A DNA stretch of 64,000 nt from Epichloe hybrida (Eukaryota; Ascomycota; Sordariomycetes; Hypocreales; Clavicipitaceae): NCBI GenBank assembly GCA_019022495.1, contig JAFEKR010000003.1, forward strand, positions 1,116,001 through 1,180,000, given 5' to 3'. The position numbers were made by a program, and so were the translations under genes. Shown here one piece after another: positions 1-13,000 of the stretch. How positions within the stretch are numbered: position 1 is the stretch's first letter; each line of letters starts with the position of its first letter. The notes beneath the pieces were generated by a model. That model had not been told where the DNA came from. It saw only the letters and a list, made by a program, of their open reading frames with translations, and searched no databases.

Positions 1-8
1 CTAATTAG

Positions 9-296
9 TGTTAGTTTTATAGGGTATTAAATTTAATATAAAAAGGTTATAAGCCTAAAGAATAGTATTATTATTAATTTATCTATTTTAGGCTATGTTA
101 TATATATAGAAAAAGAGAAGTTAAAAGCTAGAATTTATAATAATAAAAGGAAAGGGGGCTGCGCGTTTATAGCCTTATATTTCCTAGCTAATTAACGGGC
201 TAGGTTATAAGTCACGTGTGAGGCGCGCGCGTGGCCTAAGCTTTTGCTAGGTAATTGCGGCTGCGACGCGCGATTGATATCACCTTTGTTCTAACA
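9..296 (-). repeat. 5' LTR of a copia-A element running off the left edge
   Basis: This is a 288-bp long terminal repeat, read on the minus strand. It matches the LTRs at 15,280, 17,514, 21,351 and 27,748: a GAATAGTATT box, a CTAGCTAATTAACG segment and a final CACCTTTGTTC. Its ends are the TGTT...AACA pair typical of copia LTRs. Bases 1-8 (CTAATTAG) are the internal sequence that abuts every 5' LTR of this family, so the body lies outside the window to the left. The following GTAAT is probably one half of its target duplication. Many C-to-T and G-to-A differences from the sister LTRs indicate RIP. Confidence 0.85.
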
Positions 297-493
297 GTAA
301 TCTTAAGAATCTTATAAGGTATATAAATTACTATTAAAGAGTCTGTCTATAAGTAGTCCCTTTATAAATTAAATAATCCTATTATCTAGATAACTAATAT
401 TATTATCCCTTATTATAATACTTCTATCCCTAAACCCTAGTACTTATTATTATAATTATGTTTTTTTAGGCATATATCTTATAGTATATAACA
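297..493 (-). repeat. 3' LTR of gypsy-B
   Basis: It aligns along its whole length with 21,027-21,222, including the blocks AGTCTGTCTATAAG and CCCTAAACCCTAG. It is more RIP-damaged than its partner: the CpG-rich GCGCGCATC stretch of the right copy has become TpA-rich here. Its first base is obscured by the copia-A insertion at 296/297. Confidence 0.8.
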
Positions 494-3400
494 CCTCCCT
501 AGGTATACACTAGTTACCCCTAACTAGTTATATACACTAAAACCTAAAAGCACCTTGTAAGTATAGTTAGTAACTAATCTTATATAAAAAGGGTAAAGGT
601 ACTATTTAATCTATTATATATAGACTTAGGCTAATTAATCTTATATAGCTATATCTTATATAATAGGAAATAGAAGTATTAAGGTAAGTAAAAGAGAAAA
701 CTAAAAGAAGAGAAAGGTAAAAGGGTAAATATATAAGGAAGAAAGGAAAAAAAAAAATTATATAAAATAAAGAGAGAAAAAGAGAAGGTAAATAAAACCT
801 CCTTAGCTAAAGACTTAAATTCCTTATTTCTTAAGAAAGCTTTAGTATTTTTAGTGTTTATAAGTATATAGTAAGTAATATTAGTAATAGGGTATAGATA
901 GTAAAGCGCTTTATATCCTACTATACTACTCTCTTTTCTTAGGTTTTATATTAATTAAATAATCCTTAGGTATACTTCTTCTCCTATTAGTAAGCTTTAA
1001 TAATCTTAGCCTATATTTTATAAGGGACTAGGCTAGGTAGTACTATAAATATATATATAAATAATATTAGTAAATATATAATGATTTTTCTTTATACTAC
1101 TCTTTATACCTTAAGGAAAGGAAGGAGATTAATTATTATAACTTATCTTATATCTCTAAGTAATTATTAAATTATCTTTTCTTTTACTTACTTAGCTAAG
1201 GTTTTATAGTTATATACTTACTCTTATTTAATAACTTTATAGATTTATAGTAACCTTAGCTAGTCTTTTATATCTAATTATAGTAGCTTACTTATTATTA
1301 CTTACTATTTTTAGAGAGTTTATTTAGTAATATTAGATATTTAATCTTATCTTTCTTATTAGAGTGCTTTAAGCTTTAAAGCTAAGAATACTAGTATTAC
1401 TTCCTATTTAATAATAGATAATAATACTAATAAAGATACTTATAATAAATAATAACTTTCTCTTTTACTTAATCTTAGCTTCTCTAGTTTAACTAGAGGT
1501 AAAACTCCTTTAGTATTTTACTATATTTATCTTTCCTAATTATATAGTATTTCTTATATACTAATATTAAAGACTTTAAGGTTACTAGTAAAGATATAAG
1601 CTATAGGTTACTAGAAATCCTAAATATAAAGCTTATTATACTTTACTATATTAGTATATTATTTAATTAGATAACTCTTATTAGTAACTTAAAGCTTCTA
1701 AGGCATAAGTATAATACTAATAAGGAGTCCTTTACTAACTATCTAGGTTATAAAGTAAGGTATTAAGTATTTTACTATATATTATATTAAGTATTAGAGA
1801 TTAAAGTCCTTCTAATATAATAATTCCCTTAGTAATTAGTCTCTTATTCTAAGTTTATTTATAGCTATATCTTAAAGAACTCTTATAGTTTTTTTAAGTG
1901 CTTTTATATAGCTATACTTTAGGTCTAGGATATTATTAGTTACTATCTAGTCTTTAAGGTATAGTTTAAAGTATTAGTTAATAGTTAAGTTTTCTCTAAA
2001 AGTATATAGTTATTTAAACTTAATATTATACTTATTTAGTATATTTTAATTTTCTAATAGTAGATTAATTACTTAGTAACTAACTTAATAGTAAATTATT
2101 TAGAGAAGGAACCCTAGGTATATATACTTATATTCCTAGTTTCCTTTTTACTTTATTACTAAAACTATAATTACTTTAAAATTAAAGGGGTAATTTATAA
2201 GCTATATAATCTACCCCTATCTATATATAAAGTTAGTAAACTAAGTTATTTATCCCTTATCTATACTATTAAAATAGTATAGATATCCTTATTCCTTATT
2301 AAATATAAAAGTAATCTAATAGTTTATAAAGAAAGTAAATCCTATAATAAGGTATTAATTACTTATATATAAGTAAAGGTTAATAGGGTTATAACTATAG
2401 CTATACTTAATATTAATAGGCTAATAAGTAGTATAAAGTCTTCTAGCTTTTAAACTAATTACTTATTATAATATATCTATATTAAACTCTTCTATTTTAC
2501 TAACTTTAAATATTTAAGGTAATACTACTACTATTACTTTAAGCCTATACTTTATAATTCTCCCTATTACTATTAGCTTAAACTAGTTAAGCTAGTCTTT
2601 ACTTAGAGTCTTATAAGCCTTTCTTAGGAATTTATAAATATCTATTAAATAACTATACTATTATATATTTATCTATCCTAGCCTAATTAGTATTACTAGG
2701 TTAAAATTATTACTATCCTAGTAAACTTTAAATCTTAGTAAAGGCTATAGCTAGTCTATTTATAAATAAAATAAAGGTAGCTATTACTTATAGAGATTAA
2801 CTAAATTAATTTCTATAGTACCTTTCTTAATTTCTCTAAAGAAAGGGCTTTTTAATTTATATATTAAAATATAAATATAGTATATAGTAAGGCACTTACT
2901 ATAAGAAAAGTAAGTAATAGTATTACTATTTACTTTAGTATAATTACCCTTATTTATAATAGACTTTCTATACTATTCTATTTACTAGGTAAGATTAAAA
3001 GGTTTTAGGATAAATAAAATAACTATTATAGTAAGAAAAAATATAGTAACTACCTATTAGATTTTTAAATTAGTATAGTTAGAAAGGATTTTAGGAATAA
3101 GGGTAGTATAAGTAAAAACTTTATAGGTTAAGAGAATATATACTTATATAAGAAGTAAGTTAGATTAAGTGGTTCCTATAGCCCTAATCCTATTCTTATA
3201 GTCTTTATTAATTTTAAGAGTAGTTATTAGTAGCTATTACTAGTTACCTTCTCCTCTCTCTTTATTAGCTACTAGTATCTATTATAAGGTATCTATCTAT
3301 AAAGATTAAGTAGTTACTATAATTTAGACCTTACTATTATAAATTAGTTATAAGTAGCTTACTTACTTATTAAGTACTAATGCTTATTATATATGCTATT

Positions 3401-3506
3401 TTATAGTTTAAGGCTTTTCTAATTCTTTTTCTTTCCTTTTCTTTATACTTCTTAACTTATTACTCTTTATATTATTACCCTAATTAATTAATTATAGCTA
3501 AATCTC
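494..3506. other. 3' part of gypsy-B, no recognisable gene
   Basis: This is about 3 kb of very TpA-rich sequence between the 3' LTR and the gypsy-C insertion. No open frame or known domain could be recognised on either strand. A polypurine-like tract (minus-strand CTAGGGAGG) touches the LTR. It could be a long 3' untranslated part, an extra ORF destroyed by RIP, or an older insertion. Confidence 0.5.
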
Positions 3507-3697
3507 TGTGAGAACAAAGGGATAGCTAGGCAAGAGGTATAGGGGCGTTCGTATATGAACTAAAGCTTGCTAGGTCTAAGTATGTTATGCGTACGAGTCG
3601 CTAACTTATAGCTAGTAGCTTGCTAGTATTACGTAAACCTAGCCCTATAATATAGTGCGCTAGCAGGGTGCACCCGTGTTATAAGTGAGGCCTTATA
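3507..3697 (-). repeat. 3' LTR of gypsy-C
   Basis: This 191-bp copy pairs with 9,877-10,067 and shares the blocks AAAGCTTGCTAGGTCTAAG and GGGTGCACCCGTGTT. It starts TGTGAGAACAAAGG and ends CCTTATA, a RIP-altered CCTCACA. Confidence 0.88.
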
Positions 3698-5099
3698 ATT
3701 ATCCCCTTACTTATAGCTAGGCTTTTAAATAGCTTTCCCTAGCCTTAATATAGCTATTTACTAACTAGCTAATAATAAAAATAATAACAAATAAATTAGT
3801 TAGCTTTATAATATAAATTCTATTATAACTTACTATTATATTACTCCCTTTTCCTCCTTATAACTCTAGATTATTCTAATTAATTTTAATTAGACTTTAT
3901 TTACCCTAACTTATTATATACTTATTCTTACTATTTTATTATAAAAGCTAATACTATTTGCTTCTATAAGTGCTCTTATATATATTACTTATATACTAGC
4001 TATACTAACTTTAAGAGGTATTTACTAATTAAGGTTACTTTACTAAGGATTATATATAGTTTTCCTTATTCTTTACTTAGGAGTAGTATTACTAGGGATA
4101 AGTAATTAAAGTGTTATCTCTAATATAATAAGTATAGTAATACCTATAAGATAGTAAGTTACTTAGTATTCTATTACTATATGCTTTTAACTTACTAACT
4201 TTTCTATACTAGGCTATAGTAATAATAGCTAGTAACTTTTCTAACCTAATAGTTATTTATAAGAAAGTATAGGCCCTTATAGGCACTACTATTTCTACCC
4301 TAAATAAAGAGAGTATTAGTATTTTTTTAGAGGAGACTTACTATAGCTTTACTAAGTATATCCTTAACTTAGTTATAGGATTTAACTATATAAATACCTT
4401 ATACTATATTACCTTTAGGTTAACTAGTGCTATAAAGGCATATTAAGTTTATTAAATCCTAACCTAATTACTTATTATTTACTAACCTTTCTATATAAGC
4501 TACCTCTATTTCTTACTAAAGCTATCTAGTCTCTTAGTAGTAGTTATAAGTTACCTTAGTAACTATAGCCTTATTCCCCTCTCTTTTAGTTTACCCCTAG
4601 CTTTTTATTATTTATTTACTAGGGCTTTACTAATATTTTAATAGGAGAACCTAGAGAATACTATAGCTATATAAGAAGTATATATAGTTCTTTAGCTCTA
4701 TTTATTAAATCCAAGCTACATTACCTAGGCTATAGTAGTATACCACTTCTTTTATACTATAAAGAAAGTAATTTAGGCTAATAAGAATAAGGTAAAGTAT
4801 AGGTTTATTAATAGTAAGGTTATCTCTTATCTAGGGGCTATAATAGAGGGTTTTCTAGTTACTTTACCTATGCTTTAGGCGCTATTTCCTTTATTTTTTT
4901 ATAATATAATATAGGCCTCTAGGTAGAATTTTTAGGTAACTAATAATATTAAGCCTTTACTATAGTAACATTATTCCTTAGTACTTATAATTCGCTTATA
5001 ACTTACTATACTTCCTCCTTATTTTACTTTAATAAAAAGCCTAAATTATATATTAAGTACCTTCTATATCTTTTACTACTACTTATTAATTATATTTAC

Positions 5100-8000
5100 T
5101 TAGCTAACCCTTTTATTTTACTAGGTATTTATTACCTTTATAAGTCTTCTTATAATCCTTAACTTCTTTAACTTTAAATTTATTATCTTTATCTTTAAGG
5201 TCTAGTATTAGTATTTCTTTATCTATAGTGTCTTTCTAGTAATTCTATAGCTTTAATAGACTAATATAAAATATATTATATAGTTAAATATACTTATTAG
5301 GTAGCGCTAGTTAATATACTTATTTACCTATAGCATTAAGTATTTAAAATAGCCTAATAAATCTAAGGGTTAGCTTTTATTTTATATCCTTAAGTCTAAT
5401 ATTCTTTACTAATAGTAGTACTAAGTCTCCTCTTTTTAAGGTTAATAGCTAGTATTATTAGTTATAATACTTTACCTATACTTTAGTAGCTCTTACCTAG
5501 TTATATACTAGTTTCTCCCTAACCTTATATAGCTTTTATATATATATATAGGCTTCTACAACCTCCCCCTCCTTACTCTTACCCTTAAGAGCTAGATAAA
5601 ACTTAGGTAAATAGCCTATAAGAGTATAGTTAAGGGAGTAACCTATTATTTTATTAATAGTATTATTATATATAAATTAAGCTATTAGGAGTAGCTTTAG
5701 CTATAGCTATTAGTTTTCTTTAATAAAGTATTATAAGTAATATTTAAGCACTTAGTTTATTCTCTCTATTTACCTATTAGTTTAGGGGTAAAACACTATT
5801 AAAAGCCTATACTTTATATATAATAAGTAATATATATCTAACTAGAATTAGCTTATAAACACTAATTCTCTATTAGATATAATACCCTCTAGTGCCCTAA
5901 ATTAAAGCTTAATCTCCTTATAAAATAGCTTTACTAATTTAGCTATATTAATTATAGTCTATATAGGGAGGAAGATAAAGTACTTAGTAAATTAGTTTAT
6001 AATTACTAGGATTATGTTAGTTTCTTAGTTACCTAGCTATACTAGTAGTAATCCTATAATAAAATCTATTAAGATCTTTACTTATAGTTACCTTAGTATT
6101 AGTAGTAATTTAAGGCTTTTATATAGGCAATACCTCCTAGCTACTACACGCTAGCATACTCTGTAGCTAGATATATAGTCTAAAATAGCTTTACTTATTA
6201 CTAGCTACTAATAGTAATGTTTTAGTAATTTAAGAGTATATTTAGTCCTAAAGTAACTTACTAATAAATTATTATAGTATAGCTATAAAAGCTCCTATTA
6301 CAAGATAAGCTCCTACGGAATAACTACCTAGTCTTTATATATTAGGAGGCCCCTTATACTACGTAACTATAGACTAGCTTTTCCTCTCTCTTTTACTTAG
6401 GAGTTAACCTTATCTTTACGCTTTTATAAATCTAAATCTTAATCCTATGCTTTTTATAGTAGTTATGCTAATAGTTTATTTACTATGAATTAGTAAGGAT
6501 TTAGTAATATAACAGCCCCCTAAATTACTTATACTATACTAATATCTTAAACACACGCTACCTTTTCCTTAAAATCACCCTTATTTAGCTAACCTATTAC
6601 TAGATCTATAGTAGCTAACTAGCCTTTTACTTAGGCCACTCTTACCTTAGTAAGTTCTAAGACTAGTATTACGCTATAACTTCTTTAATATATTAGTACT
6701 TCTTCTTTTACTATAAAGATATTTACTATTTTCCTTTAAAGCTCTAGTAGGAGTGCCCTATTTAACATAAGTTTGCCCTTATAATTAAACCTTCTTAATA
6801 GTGTATTTATAGGATTACTCTTCCCTAGTCTATACTTAATTATAAAATAAAAAGGGTAAAGGAATATATACTATTATACCTATCTTTTATTTAGCTTCTA
6901 CTACCTTATAAAGGTCTATAGGTTATAATAGTCTAATAGGACCTCTATAGGTATCTCTATGCCTTTAATATAATATTACTAGTATTTAAATAACTTTACT
7001 ATAGCAAGTAACTCTTAATTAGCTATACTATAGTTATATTTAGTATTTATAAACTTCCTTAACTAAAAGGCTACTAGATACTAATAGCCCTTATTATTCT
7101 ACTAAGACAGGATTCCTACTATTATAAAAATTAAGGCATTTATCTTAATATATACCGCTTAACTTAGGTTATAGTATTAGAGTAAAGGCGCTTACTAAAA
7201 GGTATCTTTTAGCTAGTTAAACACTAACTACTTCTTTTCTCTAAATATAAACCTCCTAGTCTAAATACTATTTTAACTACCCTTTATTAGTATATAAAGA
7301 GGTACTATAATCCTAGAGTATTTATAAATAAACTATTAATAGAAGTTATAAAACCTAAGGAATAACTATATATCCTTAAAACTTATTAGCTCCTTCTATT
7401 CTCTAATTATATTAACCTAGTAAGTATTTATTAATATCCTATTAATAAAGAGAATAAATCCTAGGAATTTTACTAATTCTTTATAAAAAGAGCACTTAGA
7501 GGGTTTTATATATAACTTTACTAACCTTATATATTTAAGAACTTACTTAATATATTTAGTATACTTCTCCTTTATCTTAAAGAAAATTAAGATATTATCT
7601 AAATACACTATATAAATAGTGTTAACTAGCCTATATAGCGCCTTATAGATATAACTCTAGAAAGTAACTAGGGTATTTATTAACCTAAAAGGCATTATAA
7701 GGTACTTATAATGCCTATAACACATATAAAAAGCTATCTTCCACTTATTACCCTCTTTAATATAAATTTAGTAGTATATATCCTTAATATTAATCTTAGA
7801 AAAGAAATAGGCCCCTTAGTATTAATTAAGAATCTCTAAAATTAGGGGGAGAGTATAGTAATTCTTCTATATTACCTTATTAAGCCCTTAATAGTTAACA
7901 TATAGCTAAAGCATTCTATCCTTCTTTAGTATAAATAAAATAGGTATGCTTACTAGGCTCTTTAAGGGTCTTATCTAGCCTTTCTTTAGGTTATTATTAA

Positions 8001-9800
8001 TATATTCCTAGAGCTCTCTAAGCTTACTTTAGGAGAGAGAATAAATTAGTTTATATAGGGGTATAGCTCCTAGTATAAGATTAATTATATAGTTAGTTAA
8101 CTTCTTTAATGGGAGGCTCCTTACCTTATTTAATATAAATATATCTTTAAACTTATGTAGTTTCTCTAGGATATCTTTAATAGTTCTATATACTCTTACC
8201 TTCTCTTTATCTTTAAGAGGGATAAACTTATTCTCTAATATGCCTATAATAGTATATATAATTATCTTATTATATATTACCTTTATAAACTTATAGGGAG
8301 TTAGTAGTAAAAAGGCTATCTTTCTCTTTTTAAACTACTATTCTTATAAGTATAAGTAAAGATATATATATTCTTCTGTAAGTATATATATTCTAATTAA
8401 TATAAGGCTTCCCTTTACTCTTAGGTTCTTATTAATAACTATATATAATAACTTAAGATCTTTCTTTTCTCCTTATAAATCTTTAATTATAATAGGTACC
8501 TTATAGATACTATATTAGGGGACTATTAAAGCCCTTACTACCTTTAAGATAGGTACTATAGCCTTAGCCTAATTAAGCTTATAAGTCTATATAAATTAGG
8601 CACTTATAATATTAATCTTAGTATAACTATTAAGATTCGCTACTATTTTAATATCTTTATACTTATAAATAGTAACTAGTATATAGAATTAGCGTCCTAT
8701 TAGTACCCTAGTATTTAAGGTAAAGGTAAGGGCTTTTACTTTTACCTCTAGGAGTTTTCCTAGCCCTTTTACTAGTCTTTCCTTAGCTTATTATAATTAT
8801 AAATAAAATACTTTATACTACTATAATTAAAGTACTATTTTCTTCCTTATAGTCTATTATTATTTAGATAGGTAGCTAGGGTCTTTTTCTTATCCTTATC
8901 CTTATCTCTTTAGTCCCTATTTAGCTAATGCCCTTATAAGGAGTTATATCTTTAGTGTTAAGCTACCTTATATAGCCCCTTCTCTTCTAAATTATTTAGC
9001 TTTTACTTATTCTTTAATATTACCTCCTAGAATCACTAGGTAAGTTATATAATATCTTCTTATATTAGACTAGTAATATCTGTGTGTAAGTTAATATAAT
9101 CTTATAAGTTAGGAAGTAATTTCGTAAAGAATATAAGAGTATAGGTCTTTTCTAAAGCATATTCTAAGTGTTTCTCTAGTAAATCTAAGTAAATACTAAA
9201 CTTAATAGGACTCTAGCCCTTCTTTTACTTTGCGTTTTCTAGCTATATAGCTATTTATATATTGTGACTTATAAAGTCTTTAAGTAGCGTAAGGGTCTAG
9301 TCTTAGAACTTATCCTAGTTATCCTTAGGATAATCCTAACTATTAGCTAGTTATTCTTTAATATATTAGTCCTATCTAGCCTAATAGTTTATATATATAT
9401 AGTTAAGTGTAAAGAGAATCTTTTAGTTATCCTAGTAATACTTCTTCTTTGCCCCCTTAAAGGCATAGTTAAGGTTATTAAGCTATATCTTATACTTCTA
9501 TAGGTTTATAAGGTATTAGAGTTCTATAATATTTTAAACCTTAACTTCTTAGCTACTAAGGCTTAAGAATAAGCTATCCTTTTAGCCCCTTTTTACTAGT
9601 TCTTTATAAGATTATATTAAGTTAGTAAGCTCCTTTTCTTAATTCTATAGTTCCTTAAGTTACTTAAGCTAGGTAATTTACTCTCTAACTACTACCTCTT
9701 CTATCCTTATAGTAAAGGGTATAGCTTTAGATAAGGTTATAGAACATTATATATCCCTAGCTATAGTATTACTATTATCTAGCTAATCCTAAGTAATATA
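5100..9800 (-). pseudogene. gypsy-C gag-pol, RIP-inactivated
   Basis: The family product is a Gag-protease-RT-RNase H-integrase polyprotein. On the minus strand the RT active site reads Y-L-D-N at 7,594-7,605, inside TIYIVYLDNILIF; the canonical form is YLDD, so the second Asp codon changed from GAT to AAT. An integrase zinc-finger remnant lies near 6,120-6,180 (YRVC followed by a stop and RV), where a Cys codon has become Tyr. Frequent TAA/TAG codons break every frame. Gag would lie around 8,900-9,800 but is not recognisable. Limits are approximate. Confidence 0.7.
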
Positions 9801-9876
9801 TAGTATAGTTCTAGTAAATTAAGTTATTCTTCCCCCTATATTACTCTTAGGTAGCTAGTAAGAGAAGCTTTAGAAT

Positions 9877-10067
9877 TATAAGAATAAAGGAATAGCTAGG
9901 TAAGAGGTATAAGGGCGTTTATATATTAACTAAAGCTTGCTAGGTCTAAGTGTATTATACATACGAGTTGCTAACTTATAGCTAGTAGCTCACTAGTGTC
10001 ACGTGGACCTAGCCCTACAACGTAGTACGCTAGCGGGGTGCACCCGTGTTGTGAGTAGGGCCTCACA
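9877..10067 (-). repeat. 5' LTR of gypsy-C
   Basis: This 191-bp copy keeps more CpG than the left LTR in its distal part and ends with an intact CCTCACA. Its first bases are RIP-altered (TATAAGAATAAAGG). It is directly followed by the ATCTC target duplication. Confidence 0.88.
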
Positions 10068-13000
10068 ATCTCTTAATAAAAACTATTAAAAACTTCCTAA
10101 TATTACTACTATTATAAGGATAAGTATTCTAGAAATTAAGCTTTTAGTAATAAAGACTATAAACTAGTTTAACTATACTAAGTTCTTTTCTTTATTTATT
10201 AGTAAAGACTATATAAGTATTCTAAAGATTATTTAATCTTATATTTAAGCTAATACTAATAACTTTTATTTTATAGTATTAGTTCCTTTTTACCTTCTAG
10301 GTTTAAGGTAAGATTAATATTAGTAATAGTAGTATTCCTTTATATATAGAGATTACCCTCTAACCTTTTAAAAATTCCTTAGAAAGGGCTTCTCCTTATT
10401 TAATTACTACTATAAAGAGAACTAAATTACTAAAGGATTTTATAAAAAGCTATACTAAAGTAAATAGTATCTTAGCCCTTACTATTAAAAATAAATATTA
10501 TTACTTAGTCCTTATTCTTACTAAGATAGCTTATCCTAATAGGTATTTCTTATATACTTTTTTATAGTATTCTAAGTATTATTATACTTTACTAGTATTT
10601 ATATTTAGTAAATTAAATAGTATTTTCTATACTAACTACTTAAACTTATATATATAGTATATTACCTTCTTTAGTAAGTATATATACTTTTCTTTCTATA
10701 GCTATATTTTACTTTTTAGGGTTAGTAAAGGTATATATAGTAATTATATTTAGAATAAGTCTTATATAGCTAGTTATAAATAGCGCTTTACCTTTAGGTA
10801 TTATCTTTAGTTTTCCTAAGAGAGAGCTTTTATACCTTTCTTAGAAAAAGAGTAATTTACTAAAGTAATAAAGACTTTTTTATTTAATCTAAATACTATT
10901 AATTCTAATAACTTTTCTTACTTAGTAATAAATATACCTTCTCCCTTCCTAAATTATTTATAAATAATAAAGAAAGTTAGAGAAAATAAATTTAGTTTAT
11001 AATATAGGATTTTAAGGAAATAAAAAAAAAGAGAAAAGAGGTAAGTAGTCTTATAGTTAATAAACTTATACCTTAATTACTTAATCTCTAGTATTAGAAT
11101 AAAACTTTACTTAGTTTCTAAAATAAAAATAAAGGAAAATAATATTTAATCTTATATACTTCTTAGTATATTAGAGAATATACTTTATATTCTTTCTTCT
11201 ATTCTTCTATTAAGTAAGATAGCTATACCTTAATTCTATAATATAAGCTTCTTTAAGGTAGGAGCTTAACCTCTTTCTTAAGATATAAACTTATCCCTCC
11301 TTTATTAACTATTTAATTAGATATATTATATTAAGCTACTAAAGATATAATTATAGTAACTTCTTAATTATAGTTATTAGTAGTTTTCTTCCTTACCTAG
11401 TGTTATTAAGGAGTATATAACTATATATTTACTATTAAAGTTTACTAACCTGTTATATTTAGAATAAACTTTTTAATATAGTCCCTTAAAATAGTTTTTA
11501 TAAGGTAAACCTTATCTAGTATTTTTAGATAATAGGCTCTAGAAATTAGCGCTTATTTATAAATTTAGAAAAGTCTATTCTATTTTATTATAAGTTTCTT
11601 TATAGTAAATATATTAATATTCCTTCTAATATTATATACTAAAATAAAATCCCTTAGTTTTAATTAATTTTTCCTAAGAAAGGTAGCTTAGTTCTTATTA
11701 GTTTAGTTTATAAGTTACTTTCTAAAGTTAAATACCTTTTTCCTTACTTTTCTAATATTCTTTACCTTCTTTTTAAGCATATAGACTTAAGCTTTAAATA
11801 AGTCCTAACTAGTAGTAACTACTTCTTAGTTAATTAGCCTTTAGGTTAGAAACTTAACTTCTAATAGTAAGATTAGTTCTTATTTATAAATTAAATAAAA
11901 AGCGGATTTCCTATATAATTTCTAAATAGTAGTATAGTCTATAAGAAGGGCTTTATTAAGGTGCTTTACTTATTAGCTATTTAACTCTCCTAATTTTACT
12001 AAAGTAAACGCAAGGGACTAGTATCTAGCTTTAATAAGGGAATTTGCCTTTAGGTTATACCTAGATATTTAGATTCCTTTAATACTAATATCTATAAGTG
12101 CTTCCTTAAGATTTCCTTATATCTTAGGACCTCTATTATAAACTATAAACTAAAAAAGTCTAAACTTACTAATTAAGAATAATAGGAATTTTCTAATTAC
12201 TAATACTATTATATTCCTAACTAGTATAGCCTTTACTTACTTTATTAAGTTATACCTAGCTTCTAAGAGATACTTATATCTATAATTAATTAGAAAGTAC
12301 TAAGTATTAATATAAATCTTACTTATTAGGTTCCTTAGCGTAACTAGTATAGATAGTTCTTAAGGTTACTAAGGCGTAAACTTTTAATATATCTTATAAT
12401 AAGTTAGTATCTCTTAAGTTATATTCTAGAGTCCCTTTAACTAGTACTACTATTTTATTACTTAGAAAACTACCTTAATACCTTTATAACTAAGTTCTTT
12501 ATAAATAGCTTTAACTATTATATATTATTACTTAGGAATATTAATAACTAATACTAGTTTTTTTATAATTCCTATTAGTCTTTTTTATAGGTATTTATTT
12601 TCTAGGTAAAACTTCTTTACTTTATTATAAAGCTTCCTATAGTCCCTAGTACTAAGATTAATTAGTCTTTAAAAGGTAAATAAGAAATTAATTACCTATT
12701 ATATCTCTTATAAATAGTCCTTCTTACTATTCTCTTTTATCTTAATACTATTAAGATATAGGTTAATAAAGTCTTTAATATCTCCTTTAACTTCTTAATC
12801 TAATTAATCTAATAGTCTAGGGCCTTTTCTAGATAAAGTATTAGTAATTCTATTTTTCTTACTAGGGATATATTATACTAAAAAATTAAATAGTAGTATA
12901 TAGCTTATTTATTATATCATAAGAGCTCTAGGTATATTATTAATAGCTTTATTAAGCTAGTATACTAGGACTTATAAATCTATTTCTAATATAAAAGAAA

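Larger units (their letters stand above)
3507..10067 (-). mobile_element. Ty3/gypsy retrotransposon (family C), complete, TSD ATCTC
   Basis: A 6,561-bp element with two 191-bp LTRs (3,507-3,697 and 9,877-10,067) whose ends are TGTGAG...CTCACA or the RIP versions. The five bases before it (3,502-3,506) and after it (10,068-10,072) are both ATCTC, a perfect target-site duplication. Minus-strand translation gives a reverse transcriptase active-site remnant and an integrase zinc-finger remnant in the order gag, RT, IN from right to left. It is inserted in gypsy-B and is therefore younger than it. All frames carry RIP-type stops. Confidence 0.88.
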
